Shown here: positions 54,070 to 64,000 of the stretch, piece after piece
How the letters are laid out: every line of letters begins with the position of its first letter
Numbering within the stretch: the first letter of the stretch is position 1
Source: Torymus aiolomorphi
Lineage: Eukaryota > Arthropoda > Insecta > Hymenoptera > Torymidae
Assembly: GCA_036365515.1 (NCBI GenBank)
Contig: CM070875.1
Span: 93,540,628 to 93,604,627 of the forward strand
Direction of reading: 5' to 3'
DNA length: 64,000 nt
Notes under the pieces: generated by a model
Databases searched by the model: none
What the model was told of the DNA's origin: nothing
What the model saw: the letters and a program-made list of their open reading frames with translations, nothing else
Program-made: the position numbers and the translations under genes

Positions 54070-54411
54070 TGTTGAGGTGTGGTAATATTAATAAGGAGAG
54101 ACACTTTTATATATAAGGAATGACTGGTTTATTCAGTTTCAGTATAAAGGTAATCCGAGCGCTTCATAGCGACTCGCGCAAGGTGCTTTCCGCTCAGCGT
54201 GCGGCAGTAGAGAGACAGAGCAGCGTATCGTTCGCTGCCTCTCGACTTAGACTTAATGCTTGCTCACGCACACACTCTAGGAAGGGGAGAGGTACATGTT
54301 TACACTCGGACCCATACGACATTGCGCGATCTCGATACAGTCGCGCGCTCACACATACCTACTGTATATATATATTCATGCGTACAATATAGATGTATAC
54401 TATTTTCAACA
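54070..54411 (-). repeat. Copia left LTR (3' LTR), 342 bp
   Basis: Begins TGTTGAGG and ends TTTTCAACA (inverted TGTTGA/TCAACA). The TA run here is only five units (54365-54374). The adjacent AAGGAGGCG on the minus strand (54412-54420) is the likely purine tract. Confidence 0.93.
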
Positions 54412-54447
54412 CGCCTCCTTACATATATATTGTACACTTTCAATTTA

Positions 54448-56215
54448 TTACATGATATTCAATAGTTCTCTGAACTTTTCAAATTTATCTTTACACAACG
54501 CTTTTGTAAAGATATCCGCAACATTATCATTCGAATCAATTTTAATTATTACAATTTCTTTTTCTTTCACGCTTTCATGAACATAGTGATAATGTATTTC
54601 TATGTGCTTCGAATTCTTAGTCAGGTTTCCATAATTCGCTATATTTATCGCGCCTGTGTTATCCTCAAATATCTTTACAGGATCAATCAATTTTACATTA
54701 AAGTTTTTCATTAACTCTAGTACAAACTTTACTTCACTAACTGCCTCAGATAAGGCTACATATTCTGCATAAGTTGAGGCCTTTGTTACTGTTCTTTGTT
54801 TTCGTGATTTCCAATCAATTACATTTCCAAATACTTTAATAACATATCCAGATGTGGATTTTCTGTCATCATTATCACGAGCCCAATCTGCGTCCACATA
54901 ACACTCTATAGTTTCGCAATTTACATTTCTTTTATAGTTCAACTTTAAATCTTCAGTTAAATACAAGTATTTCAAGATTCGTAACGCATATTTCCAATGA
55001 GTCTCGTTATAACTATTTTGATATCTACTCAGATAATTAACACTATAACTTATATCGGGCCTTGTACTTGAGCTTATATATAATAATGCACCTATCAAAT
55101 TTCTATATTTAATATCTGGCTCGCTTATTTCAGCCTTTTCAATTTTTAAATTTGTCTCCATAGGAGTGCTATATAATTTACTATTCTGCAATTGATATTT
55201 ATTCGCTAATGACTCTATATACTTAGTCTGACTTAATTTCATATCACAATTTCGATAATCATACTCTACATTAATACCAAGGTATTCTTTAATTTCTCCT
55301 AGGTCTTTCATCTTAAATTTTCCTGATAAGACTCTTTTTAAATTCTGAATTTTCTTTTTACTCTTACTAGAAATTAACAAGTCATCGACATATATTAATA
55401 AGTAAATTTGATCTATACCTTCACCTTGAGTATATAAACAATAATCTACGTTACTCCTTTTAAATTTTATCTTTGTCAAATATTCATTCAAACATTCATA
55501 CCATGCCCTTGGACTTTCTCGTAGTCCGTACAATGCTTTACGTAATTTACAAACCCTGTTTGTTCCATCGCTATAACCTTTCGGTTGACCGACATATACC
55601 TCCGAGCTTACTTCACCATTTAAAAATGCTGTGACTACATCCATCTGTTCTATAATTAGGCCATTCTGGCAACAAAAGGAAAATAAAAATTTTAAAGTTT
55701 GCATTTTAGCAACTGGAGCGTATATGTCGTCAATAACATTTGTCTGTTGAAATCCTCTTACGACTAATCTCGCTTTATACGTATCATCAGATTTCTTACT
55801 ATAAACCCATTTTACATCTATTACCTTTTCATTTGGTATCCTTTCAACTAGTTCCCATGTTTTATTTTCATTTAAACTTTTTATTTCTTTATCCATAGCT
55901 TTTATCCAGCTCTCACTATCATTACTACACATCGCCTCCTCAAATGTATATGGAGTATCTACCCTGCAGTAATTTACATAAATATTATTCGAAATATTTT
56001 CTGGATATCTTATTGGGCTTTTTCTATCACGTGTAGATTTACGTGGGACTTTTAATAGTTCTATATTTTTCTTATTTGTTACTTTTTGTTCCTGTTCATT
56101 ATTTTCAACCGCGCTTTCAAAAACATTATCATCGCTTAAATCGTCATCCCGATCATTTTGATCTCCTCTAAGTGACTCGAGAGTCGAAGTAGAAGGAGAT
56201 GGATATTTTACTCTA
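54448..56215 (-). pseudogene. pol: Copia RT and RNase H portion of the polyprotein
   Basis: The frame is open from about 56,215 to TAA 54448-54450; its first Met is at 55,932. RT begins around ESWIKAMDKEIKSL and has the Copia-type DVVTAFLNGE and catalytic YVDD (55381-55392). RNase H follows with CYVDADWARD and the DNTGAI motif near the end. This part has no internal stop. It is cut off from the integrase part by a frame change near 56,210, so no full polyprotein can be made. Confidence 0.9.
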
Positions 56216-57776
56216 CCTCATCAAGCCCTATACATTTTACGTTTTGCTCAACAATATCTACGTGTCTTGCAACTATGATTTTATTATTTAATAGGACTCT
56301 ATAGCCTACCTCACTATATCCTAATAAACTTCCCATATCTGCCTTTCTATCCTATTTAGAAATTCTCTTTTGTTCCGGTTTCCTTACAAAAACCCTACTC
56401 CCGTAAAGACGTAAATGTTTGACATCCGGCCGTCTATTAAAAAATATTTCGTACGGAGTTTTCCTCTCTATCGTGTTAGTCAACGTTCAATTTTTCAAAT
56501 ATGTTGCCGCACATATTATTTCAGGCCAATATCTTTTGTGTACTTGTGCTTCTGTTAGTAAACATCGCGCCATACCCATTATCGTTCTATTAAACCGTTC
56601 CGCGGTTCCGTTTAACTCGTGTACATATGCCGGGCAATTGTTCAAAATTATACCTTTTTCTTTGGCGAATTTATAAATGCAACTATTCAAATATTCTTTC
56701 CCGTTATCACATCTTAATATTTTTACTCGTTTTCCCGTTAAATTTTCACTTTCGTTAACAAATTGGACTAGACAGTTAATTACTTCATCTTTAGATTTTA
56801 TGCAATAAACTTTGGCAATTTTGCTATAATCGTCTATAAACGAAACAAAGTATTTTTCTCCTTTGAATCCGGTCGTTTTGAAAGGGCCGCATACATCGGT
56901 ATGGACAATTTCTAAAATTTTACTTGCCCTTATTCTATTATTTTTAAACGGTAGATTATTCATCTTATTCTCTATACACGTTTTACATTTCATAAATTCC
57001 GTTTCAAGTGTTTCTGGAATTCCCGATAGCAACTGCTGTTTACATATTGTACCTAAATACTTAAAATTTATGTGTCCTAGCATTCTATGCCATTTCTCCT
57101 TCAGAGTCATATTTCTATTGTTACATTCGACTGTGTTTACAAAATTTTCTCTATGTTTCAAGGTACTATTTATTCTATAAGTTTGATTTTCTTTGTACGC
57201 TACTGCTATCAATTTATTATTTTTATCTATTATCTTTGCTACATCTTCTTTCGATATAATCGTATTGTTATCTGTTAATTTTCCAAAACTTATTAAATTC
57301 ATATTCATTTTTTCGGCATAAAAAACATTACTCATATTCACTTCATTCTTTTTACCAAACGCGTTAAAATAGCTAACTACGTTTCCAATTTTCGTTGCTT
57401 TTATATATCGATTAACCCCTAAGTAGATATTTACCGGTTCCTTAAGGTCAATAAATTTATCAAAATACTCAACGTTATTTATTATGTGATTTGTACAGCC
57501 GCTGTCCAGCAACCACTGTATATCATTATCTAGCCTACCTTGACTATGTTTACTCTGCGCCGCATGCGCCGTAGCTATCCACGCACTCGTACATTCGCCG
57601 CTCTGCTCGCTCGTGCTGGCTCCTTGCTGGCGGAAGTTTTCGCGCCCCCTGCCGTAGTTGCCTCTTCCTGCCTTGCCTCGGCCGCGGCCACGTGTTGAGC
57701 CTCGCCATGTTGTGCCGCTTTGTCCTGCTTTCCTCCATTTTGACATTCTCGTGTGAAATGCCCTGTTCTGCCACAC
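56208..57776 (-). pseudogene. pol: Copia protease and integrase portion
   Basis: Starts with an RG-rich stretch that is the natural gag tail, then protease (LLDSGCTNHI, Asp near 57,506). Integrase follows with zinc ligands (WHRMLGH, CKTC) and catalytic residues in HTDVCGPF, LRCDNGKEY and LNGTAERF. In-frame TGA at 56487-56489 and TAG at 56352-56354 interrupt recognisable sequence (TPYEIFFNRRPDVKHLRLYG lies between them). TAA at 56208-56210 follows a frame break into the RT part. The join with gag is a -1 change near 57,740. Confidence 0.88.
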
Positions 57777-58546
57777 TTGAAGCAGCTTCCTTTCTGGTCT
57801 TTTTTTGCAGCGAATACATTTGACCTTTGTTCGCTATTATGCTCGCTATTATTTTTCATTTCAGCTATCTGTATTTTATTTTTCACATACGATGCTGTTT
57901 GATCCTCTTCTTTTAACGTGTCTATTAAATCGCCAATGTAACTGTATTGGCTCGGCAACGTGTTCAACATGTAATCCAATTTTTCTTTTTCACTTATTTT
58001 TGCACCTGCGCTTTTTAACTCATTCACTGATTTTTCAAATTCACTGAAAAATGTTGCTGTATCACTGTACTTTTCTAGTCTCAATTTTTCCAATTTATTC
58101 CTGCACACAATCTGTAGTGCTGTAGACTCCTTTAGTTACATATCGTCCAGTTTCTTTATTATTTTATACGCCGTATCTTCTTCACACACAAACTCCAATT
58201 GTTTGTTGGAAATGGCACTGTAAATCAAATTGATGGCCTTCAAGTCATTTTCTTCCCAGTCATCTTTGTCTGCCGCAACTCTTGCTCTGGTTATTACTGT
58301 GTCACACTTTTTCATCTTCAAGTACATCGTAATTCTTTTCTTCCACATACTGTAGTCTTCTCCATCAAACACCGGGATCGTGATATCTTTTCTCCCCATT
58401 TTGTTTTCGTTCTCGAACGTTCCTTCGTGTTCGGAATTTACTTCTTGCTTAACCTTTGTGGTCGTATCTTCTTCAAGTGATTCGAGCTTTCCTTCGTGCT
58501 GCGAATCGTCTTCTTGCTCAACTTGTAACTTTGATTCTTCTTTCAT
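57575..58546 (-). pseudogene. gag: Copia gag, interrupted by one stop
   Basis: Starts at ATG 58546. The N-terminal part (PVFDGEDYSMWKKRITMYL) matches the Copia gag domain family (DUF4219/UBN2 type). TAA at 58136-58138 stops the frame, but the same frame continues with LNTLPSQYSYIGDLI and a CCHC zinc knuckle CFKCGRTGHFTREC. After the knuckle the natural sequence moves to the -1 frame near 57,740, so the last ~55 codons down to 57575 are out of frame. Confidence 0.88.
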
Positions 58547-58649
58547 ATATGTTTCTCACGGTGTTCACATATGCGGCACTTTTATTATCTCTACGCGACT
58601 CGAGAGTCGACGTAGAAGATAAGAAAATCTTTTACTTACCAATCAGGCA

Positions 58650-58671
58650 AAACCACGGACCTCTGCTACCA
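58650..58671 (-). other. Copia primer binding site, initiator tRNA-Met type
   Basis: On the minus strand TGGTAGCAGAG directly follows the LTR end ..CCTCAATA. It matches the 3' end of initiator tRNA-Met. Drosophila copia itself uses an internal tRNA-iMet fragment, so this element differs in using the CCA end. Confidence 0.8.
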
Positions 58672-58961
58672 TATTGAGGTGTGCTACTATTAATAAGGAG
58701 AGAGACTTTTATATATAAAGAATGACTGGTTTATTCAGTTTCAGTATAAAGGTAATCCGAGCGCTTCATAGCGACTCGCGCAAGGTGCTTTCCGCTCAGC
58801 GTGCGGCAGTAGAGAGACAGAGCAGCGTATCGTTCGCTGCCTCGACTTAGACTTAATGCTTGCTCACGCACACACTGTAGGAAGGGGAGAGGTACATGTT
58901 TACACTCGGACCCATACGACATTGCGCGATCTCGATACAGTCGCGCGCTCACACATACCTA

Positions 58962-59046
<85 letters not shown>

Positions 59047-59079
59047 TGCGTACAATATAGATGTATACTATTTTCAACA
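58672..59079 (-). repeat. Copia right LTR (5' LTR), 408 bp with TA expansion
   Basis: Matches the left LTR except for about six substitutions, a 2-bp deletion (CTCG for CTCTCG) and a TA expansion. Its outer end at the primer side reads TATTGAGG instead of TGTTGAGG, so one terminal base is mutated. Confidence 0.93.
58965..59042. repeat. (TA)39 microsatellite inside the Copia LTR
   Basis: Seventy-eight bases of TA, against ten bases at the same place in the left LTR. The expansion occurred after insertion, since both LTRs are copied from one template. Confidence 0.95.
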
Positions 59080-59084
59080 GGTTT
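59080..59084. other. Target-site duplication GGTTT (right)
   Basis: Matches 54065-54069 and runs into the satellite as GGTTTAAAAATTATTT. Confidence 0.95.
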
Positions 59085-60079
59085 AAAAATTATTTAAATA
59101 ATTGTTTTGCTTATTGTAGCACTTTTAATGTAATTTTCTAATATGCGTTGACATCGTTTCCCCCGGCTACTTGAGTTTAGAAATTATTTAAATCATTGTT
59201 CTCCTTATCGTAGCATTTCTATGTTATTCCCTAATATGCGTGGACCTTGTTTCCCCTCGGCTACTTTGGTTTAAAAATTATTTAAATAATTGTTTTGCTT
59301 ATTGTAGCACTATTATGTAATTTTCTAATATGCGTTGACATTATTTTCCCCGGCTGCTCGAGTTTAGAAATTATTTAAATAATTGTTTTGTTTATTGTCG
59401 CTCTTTTATTTAATTTCTTATTATGAGGGGACCTTATTTACCCCTGCTACTTTGGTTTAAAAATTATTTAAGTTTTGCTTATTGTTGCACTTTTATGTAA
59501 TTTTCTAATATGCGTTGACACCGTTTCCTCCGGCAACTCGAGTTTAGAAATTATTTAAATAATTGTTTTGCTTGTTGTCGCTCTTTTATTTAATTTCCTA
59601 ATACGCTTGGACCTCGTTTTCCCCGGCTGCTTTGGTTTAACAATTAGATAAATAATTGTTTTGCTTATTGTAGCACTTTTATGTAATTTTCTAATCTGCG
59701 TTGACACCGTTTCCAGCGGCTATTTGAGTTGAGAAATTATTTAAATCATTGTTTTGCTTATCGTAGGACTTCTATGTTATTCCATAATATGCATGGACCT
59801 TGTTTCCCCCGGCTACTTTGTTTTAAAAATTATTTAAATAATTGTTTACTTTTTGTAGCACTTCTATGTAATGTCCTAATATGCGTAGACCTTGTTTCCC
59901 CCGGCTACTTTAGTTTCAAAATTATTTAGATCATCGTTTTGTTTATACTAGCACTTCTGTGTTATTCCCTAATATGCGTGAACCTTGTTTCCCCCGGCTA
60001 CTTTTGCTTAAATATTATTTAAATAATGGTTTTGCATATTGTAGCACTTTTATGTAATTTTCTAACATGCGCTGACATC

Positions 60080-63000
60080 GGTTCCCCCGGCCACTTGAGT
60101 TTAGAAATTATTTAAATTATTGTTTTGCTTATCGTAGCACTTCTATGTTATTCCCTAATATGCGTGGAGCTTGTTTCCCCCGGCTATTTTGGTTTAAAAA
60201 TTGTTGAAATAATTGTTTTGCTTATTGTAGCACTTTTATGTAATTTTCTAATATTCGTTGACACCGTTTCCCCCAGCTACTTGAGTTGAGAAATTATTTA
60301 AATCATTGCTTCGCTTATCGTAGCTCTTTTACATTATTCCCTAATATGCATGGAACTTGGTTTCCCCGGCTACGTTGGTTTAAAAATTATTTAAATAATT
60401 GATTTGCTTATTGTCGCACTTTTATGTAATTTCCTAATATGTGTGGACCTTCTTTCCCCCGACTACTTTGGTTTAAAAATTATTTAAATAATTGTTTTGC
60501 TTATTGTCGCACTTTTAGGTAATTTTCTAATATGTGTTGACCTTATTTCCCCGGCTACTTCGGTTTAAAAATTATTTAAATAATTGTTTTGCTTTTTGTC
60601 GCACTTTTAGGTAATTTTCTAATATGTGTGGAACTCGTTTCCCCCTGCTACTTTGGTTTAAAAATTATTTAAATAATTGCTTTGCTTATTGTAGCACTTT
60701 TATGTAATTTTCTAATATTCGTTGACACCGTTTCCCCCGGCTACTTGAGTTGAGAAATTATTTAAATGATTCTTTTGCTCATCGTAGCACTTCTATGTTA
60801 TTCCCTAATATGCGTGGACCTTGTTTCCCCGGCTTCTTTGGCTTAAGTATTATTTAAATAATGGCTTTGCATATTGTAGCACTTTTATGTAATTTTCTAA
60901 TATGCGTTAACATCGTTTCCCCGGCCACATGAGTTTGGAAATTATTTAAATCTTTGTTTTGCTTATACTAGCACTGCTATTTTATTCCCTAATATGCGTG
61001 GACCTCGTTTCCCCGGGCTACTTTGGTTTAAAAATTATTTAAATAATTGTTTTGCTTATTGTTGCACTTTTATGTAATTTTCTAATATGCGTTGACACCG
61101 TTTCCCCCGGCAACTCGAGTTTAGAAATTATTTAAATAATTGTTTTGCTTGTTGTCGCTCTTTTATTTAATTTCCTAATACGCTTGGACCTCGTTTTCTC
61201 CGGCTGCTTTGGTTCAACAATTAGTTAAATAATTGTTTTGCTTATTGTAGCACTTTTATGTAATTTTCTAATCTGCGTTGACAACGTTTCCAGCGGCTAC
61301 TTGAGTTGAGAAATTATTTAAATCATTGTTTTGCTTATCGTAGGACTTCTATGTTATTCCCTAATATGCGTGGACCTTTTTTCCCCCGGCTACTTTGGTT
61401 TAAAAATTATTTAAATAATTGTTTTGCTTTTTGTAGCACTTCTATGTAATGTCCTAATATGCGTAGACCTTGTTTCCCCCGACTACCTTAGTTTCAAAAT
61501 TATTTAGATCATTGTTTTGTTTATAATAGCACTTTTATGTAATTTTCTAATATGCGTTGACATCGGTTCCCCCGGATACTGGAATTTAGAAATTATTTAA
61601 ATAATTGTTTTGCTTATCGTAGCACTTTTATGTAATTTCCTAATATGTGTGGACCTTCTTTCCCCCGGCTACTTTGGTTTAAAAATTATTTAAATAATTG
61701 TTTTGCTTATTCTCGCACTTTTAGGTAATTTCCTAATATGTGTTGACCTTGTTTCCCCCGGCTACTTTGGTTTAAAAATTATTTAAATAATTGTTTTGCT
61801 TTTTGTCGCACTTTTTGGTAATTTCCTAATATGTGTGGAACTCGTTTCCCCCTGCTACTTTGGTTTAAAAATTATTTAAATAATTTTTTGCTTATTCTAG
61901 CACTTTTATGTAATTTTCTAATATGCGTTGACATTGGTTCCCCTGGCCACTTGAGTTTAGAAATTATTTAAATTATTGTTTTGCTTATCGTAGCACTTCT
62001 ATGTTATTCCCTAATATGCGTGGAGCTTGTTTCCCCCGGCTACTTTGGTTTAAAAATTGTTGAAATAATTGTTTTGCTTATTGTAGCACTTTTATGTAAT
62101 TTTCTAATATTCGTTGACACCGTTTCCCCCAGCTACTTGAGTTGAGAAATTATTTAAATCATTGCTTCGCTTATCGTAGCTCTTTTACATTATTCCCTAA
62201 TATGCATGGAACTTGGTTTCCCCGGCTACGTTGGTTTAAAAATTATTTAAATAATTGATTTGCTTATTGTCGCACTTTTATGTAATTTCCTAATATGTGT
62301 GGACCTTCTTTCCCCCGACTACTTTGGTTTAAAAATTATTTAAATAATTGTTTTGCTTATTGTCGCACTTTTAGGTAATTTTCTAATATGTGTTGACCTT
62401 ATTTCCCCGGCTACTTCGGTTTAAAAATTATTTAAATAATTGTTTTGCTTTTTGTCGCACTTTTAGGTAATTTTCTAATATGTGTGGAACTCGTTTCCCC
62501 CTGCTACTTTGGTTTAAAAATTATTTAAATAATTGCTTTGCTTATTGTAGCACTTTTATGTAATTTTCTAATATTCGTTGACACCGTTTCCCCCGGCTAC
62601 TTGAGTTGAGAAATTATTTAAATGATTCTTTTGCTCATCGTAGCACTTCTATGTTATTCCCTAATATGCGTGGACCTTGTTTCCCCGGCTTCTTTGGCTT
62701 AAGTATTATTTAAATAATGGCTTTGCATATTGTAGCACTTTTATGTAATTTTCTAATATGCGTTAACATCGTTTCCCCCGGCCACATGAGTTTGGAAATT
62801 ATTTAAATCTTTGTTTTGCTTATACTAGCACTGCTATTTTATTCCCTAATATGCGTGGACCTCGTTTCCCCGGGCTACTTTGGTTTAAAAATTATTTAAA
62901 TAATTGTTTTGCTTATTGTTGCACTTTTATGTAATTTTCTAATATGCGTTGACACCGTTTCCCCCGGCAACTCGAGTTTAGAAATTATTTAAATAATTGT

Positions 63001-63790
63001 TTTGCTTGTTGTCGCTCTTTTATTTAATTTCCTAATACGCTTGGACCTCGTTTTCTCCGGCTGCTTTGGTTCAACAATTAGTTAAATAATTGTTTTGCTT
63101 ATTGTAGCACTTTTATGTAATTTTCTAATCTGCGTTGACAACGTTTCCAGCGGCTACTTGAGTTGAGAAATTATTTAAATCATTGTTTTGCTTATCGTAG
63201 AACTTCTATGTTATTCCCTAATATGCGTGGACCTTTTTTCCCCCGGCTACTTTGGTTTAAAAATTATTTAAATAATTGTTTTGCTTTTTGTAGCACTTCT
63301 ATGTAATGTCCTAATATGCGTAGACCTTGTTTCCCCCGACTACCTTAGTTTCAAAATTATTTAGATCATTGTTTTGTTTATAATAGCACTTTTATGTAAT
63401 TTTCTAATATGCGTTGACATCGGTTCCCCCGGATACTGGAATTTAGAAATTATTTAAATAATTGTTTTGCTTATCGTAGCACTTTTATGTAATTTCCTAA
63501 TATGTGTGGACCTTCTTTCCCCCGGCTACTTTGGTTTAAAAATTATTTAAATAATTGTTTTGCTTATTGTCGCACTTTTAGGTAATTTCCTAATATGTGT
63601 TGACCTTGTTTCCCCCGGCTACTTTGGTTTAAAAATTATTTAAATAATTGTTTTGCTTTTTGTCGCACTTTTTGGTAATTTCCTAATATGTGTGGAACTC
63701 GTTTCCCCCTGCTACTTTGGTTTAAAAATTATTTAAATAATTTTTTGCTTATTCTAGCACTTTTATGTAATTTTCTAATATGCGTTGACA
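60080..63790. repeat. Tandem pair of a 1856-bp higher-order repeat
   Basis: Marker sequences recur 1856 bp apart, for example GTGGAGCTTG at 60164 and 62020, and TGTGTTGACCTTATTTCCCC near 60,535 and 62,391. About 20 monomers form the unit. The two copies are nearly identical. Confidence 0.8.
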
Positions 63791-64000
63791 TTGGTTCCCC
63801 TGGCTACTTGAGTTTAGAAATTATTTAAATGATTGTTTTGCTTATCGTAGCACTTTTATGTAATTTCCTAATATGCGTTGACATCGTTTCCCCCGGCTAC
63901 TTGAGTTGAGAAATTATTTAAATCATTGCTTCGCTTACCGTAGCTCTTCTACGTTATTCCCTAATATGCGTGGACCTAGCTTCCCCCGGCTACTTTGGTT

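Larger units (their letters stand above)
54070..59079 (-). mobile_element. Ty1/Copia LTR retrotransposon, degenerate
   Basis: A 5010-bp minus-strand element bounded by a 5-bp target duplication, with LTRs at both ends and a gag-PR-IN-RT-RH order, the Copia arrangement (integrase before RT). The single polyprotein frame is broken by at least three in-frame stops and two frame changes. LTRs differ by about six substitutions in ~340 bp plus a TA expansion, so it is older than the neighbouring element. Confidence 0.95.
59080..64000. repeat. Satellite array, distal domain
   Basis: About 4.9 kb of ~93-bp A/B monomers continuing past the window edge. Monomer variants such as CAGCGGCTACTTGAG, GTGTGGAACTCG and TGCGTAGACC are not seen in the 8-34 kb domain, so this part evolved separately. 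No gene. Confidence 0.95.

Noticed and set aside
58965..59086. ORF made of repeating YI residues over the TA microsatellite.
   Set aside because: Translation of a (TA)n repeat, not coding.
8001..64000. CRISPR-like array (regular repeats).
   Set aside because: There are no unique spacers; whole ~93-bp units repeat head to tail, and the setting is eukaryotic.

Overview
The window looks like heterochromatin of an insect. The evidence is the retroelements themselves: a Gypsy element primed by a tRNA-Lys-like sequence, an envelope-bearing errantivirus-like element whose Env resembles the baculovirus F fusion protein, and a Copia element. All sit in a long AT-rich satellite array. CpG-rich retroelement LTRs beside AT-rich satellite would fit a hymenopteran, but that is only a guess. 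I see no host single-copy gene, tRNA, rRNA or CRISPR array.

Layout. (1) 1-8000: a plus-strand Ty3/Gypsy element. The window opens in the last 50 bases of its 5' LTR. It then holds a tRNA-Lys-type primer site, a T-rich leader, gag with a long poly-Q tract, pol (protease, RT, RNase H, integrase), a small AT-hook ORF overlapping the pol end, a purine tract and a complete 1067-bp 3' LTR. (2) 8001-34304: about 26 kb of satellite made of ~93-bp monomers. Two monomer types (A and B) mostly alternate as ~186-bp dimers, which are amplified into multi-kilobase higher-order repeats. (3) 34305-51693: a complete 17.4-kb minus-strand LTR element with 3.1-kb LTRs, inserted in the satellite with a 4-bp TATG duplication. 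In its own direction it reads gag, protease, RT/RNase H with a long tether, integrase, an F-like env, and then three small ORFs that look like RNA-recognition-motif (RRM) proteins. (4) 51694-54069: satellite resumes exactly where it was interrupted. (5) 54070-59079: a degenerate minus-strand Copia element with a 5-bp GGTTT duplication. (6) 59080-64000: satellite again, in a more diverged domain with a ~1856-bp higher-order repeat.

The most notable system is the 17.4-kb element. It resembles a complex retrovirus in layout. Gag to protease is joined by a textbook -1 frameshift signal (U_UUA_AAC, 7-nt spacer, perfect 9-bp GC stem). Env and the first two accessory ORFs are each preceded, within 1 to 29 nt of their ATG, by a convincing 3' splice site. 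The second and third accessory ORFs overlap as AUGA, directly after a C_CCA_AAA heptamer, so the third could be made by reinitiation or by -1 frameshifting. I do not know of accessory RRM proteins described for an env-bearing insect LTR element.

The two LTRs of that element differ by one substitution plus length changes in homopolymers and a TA repeat. Several of its reading-frame breaks also lie at homopolymers. The insertion is therefore very recent, and at least some of the breaks may be assembly errors rather than decay. The Copia element has several stops and frame breaks and ~2% LTR divergence, so it is older and dead.
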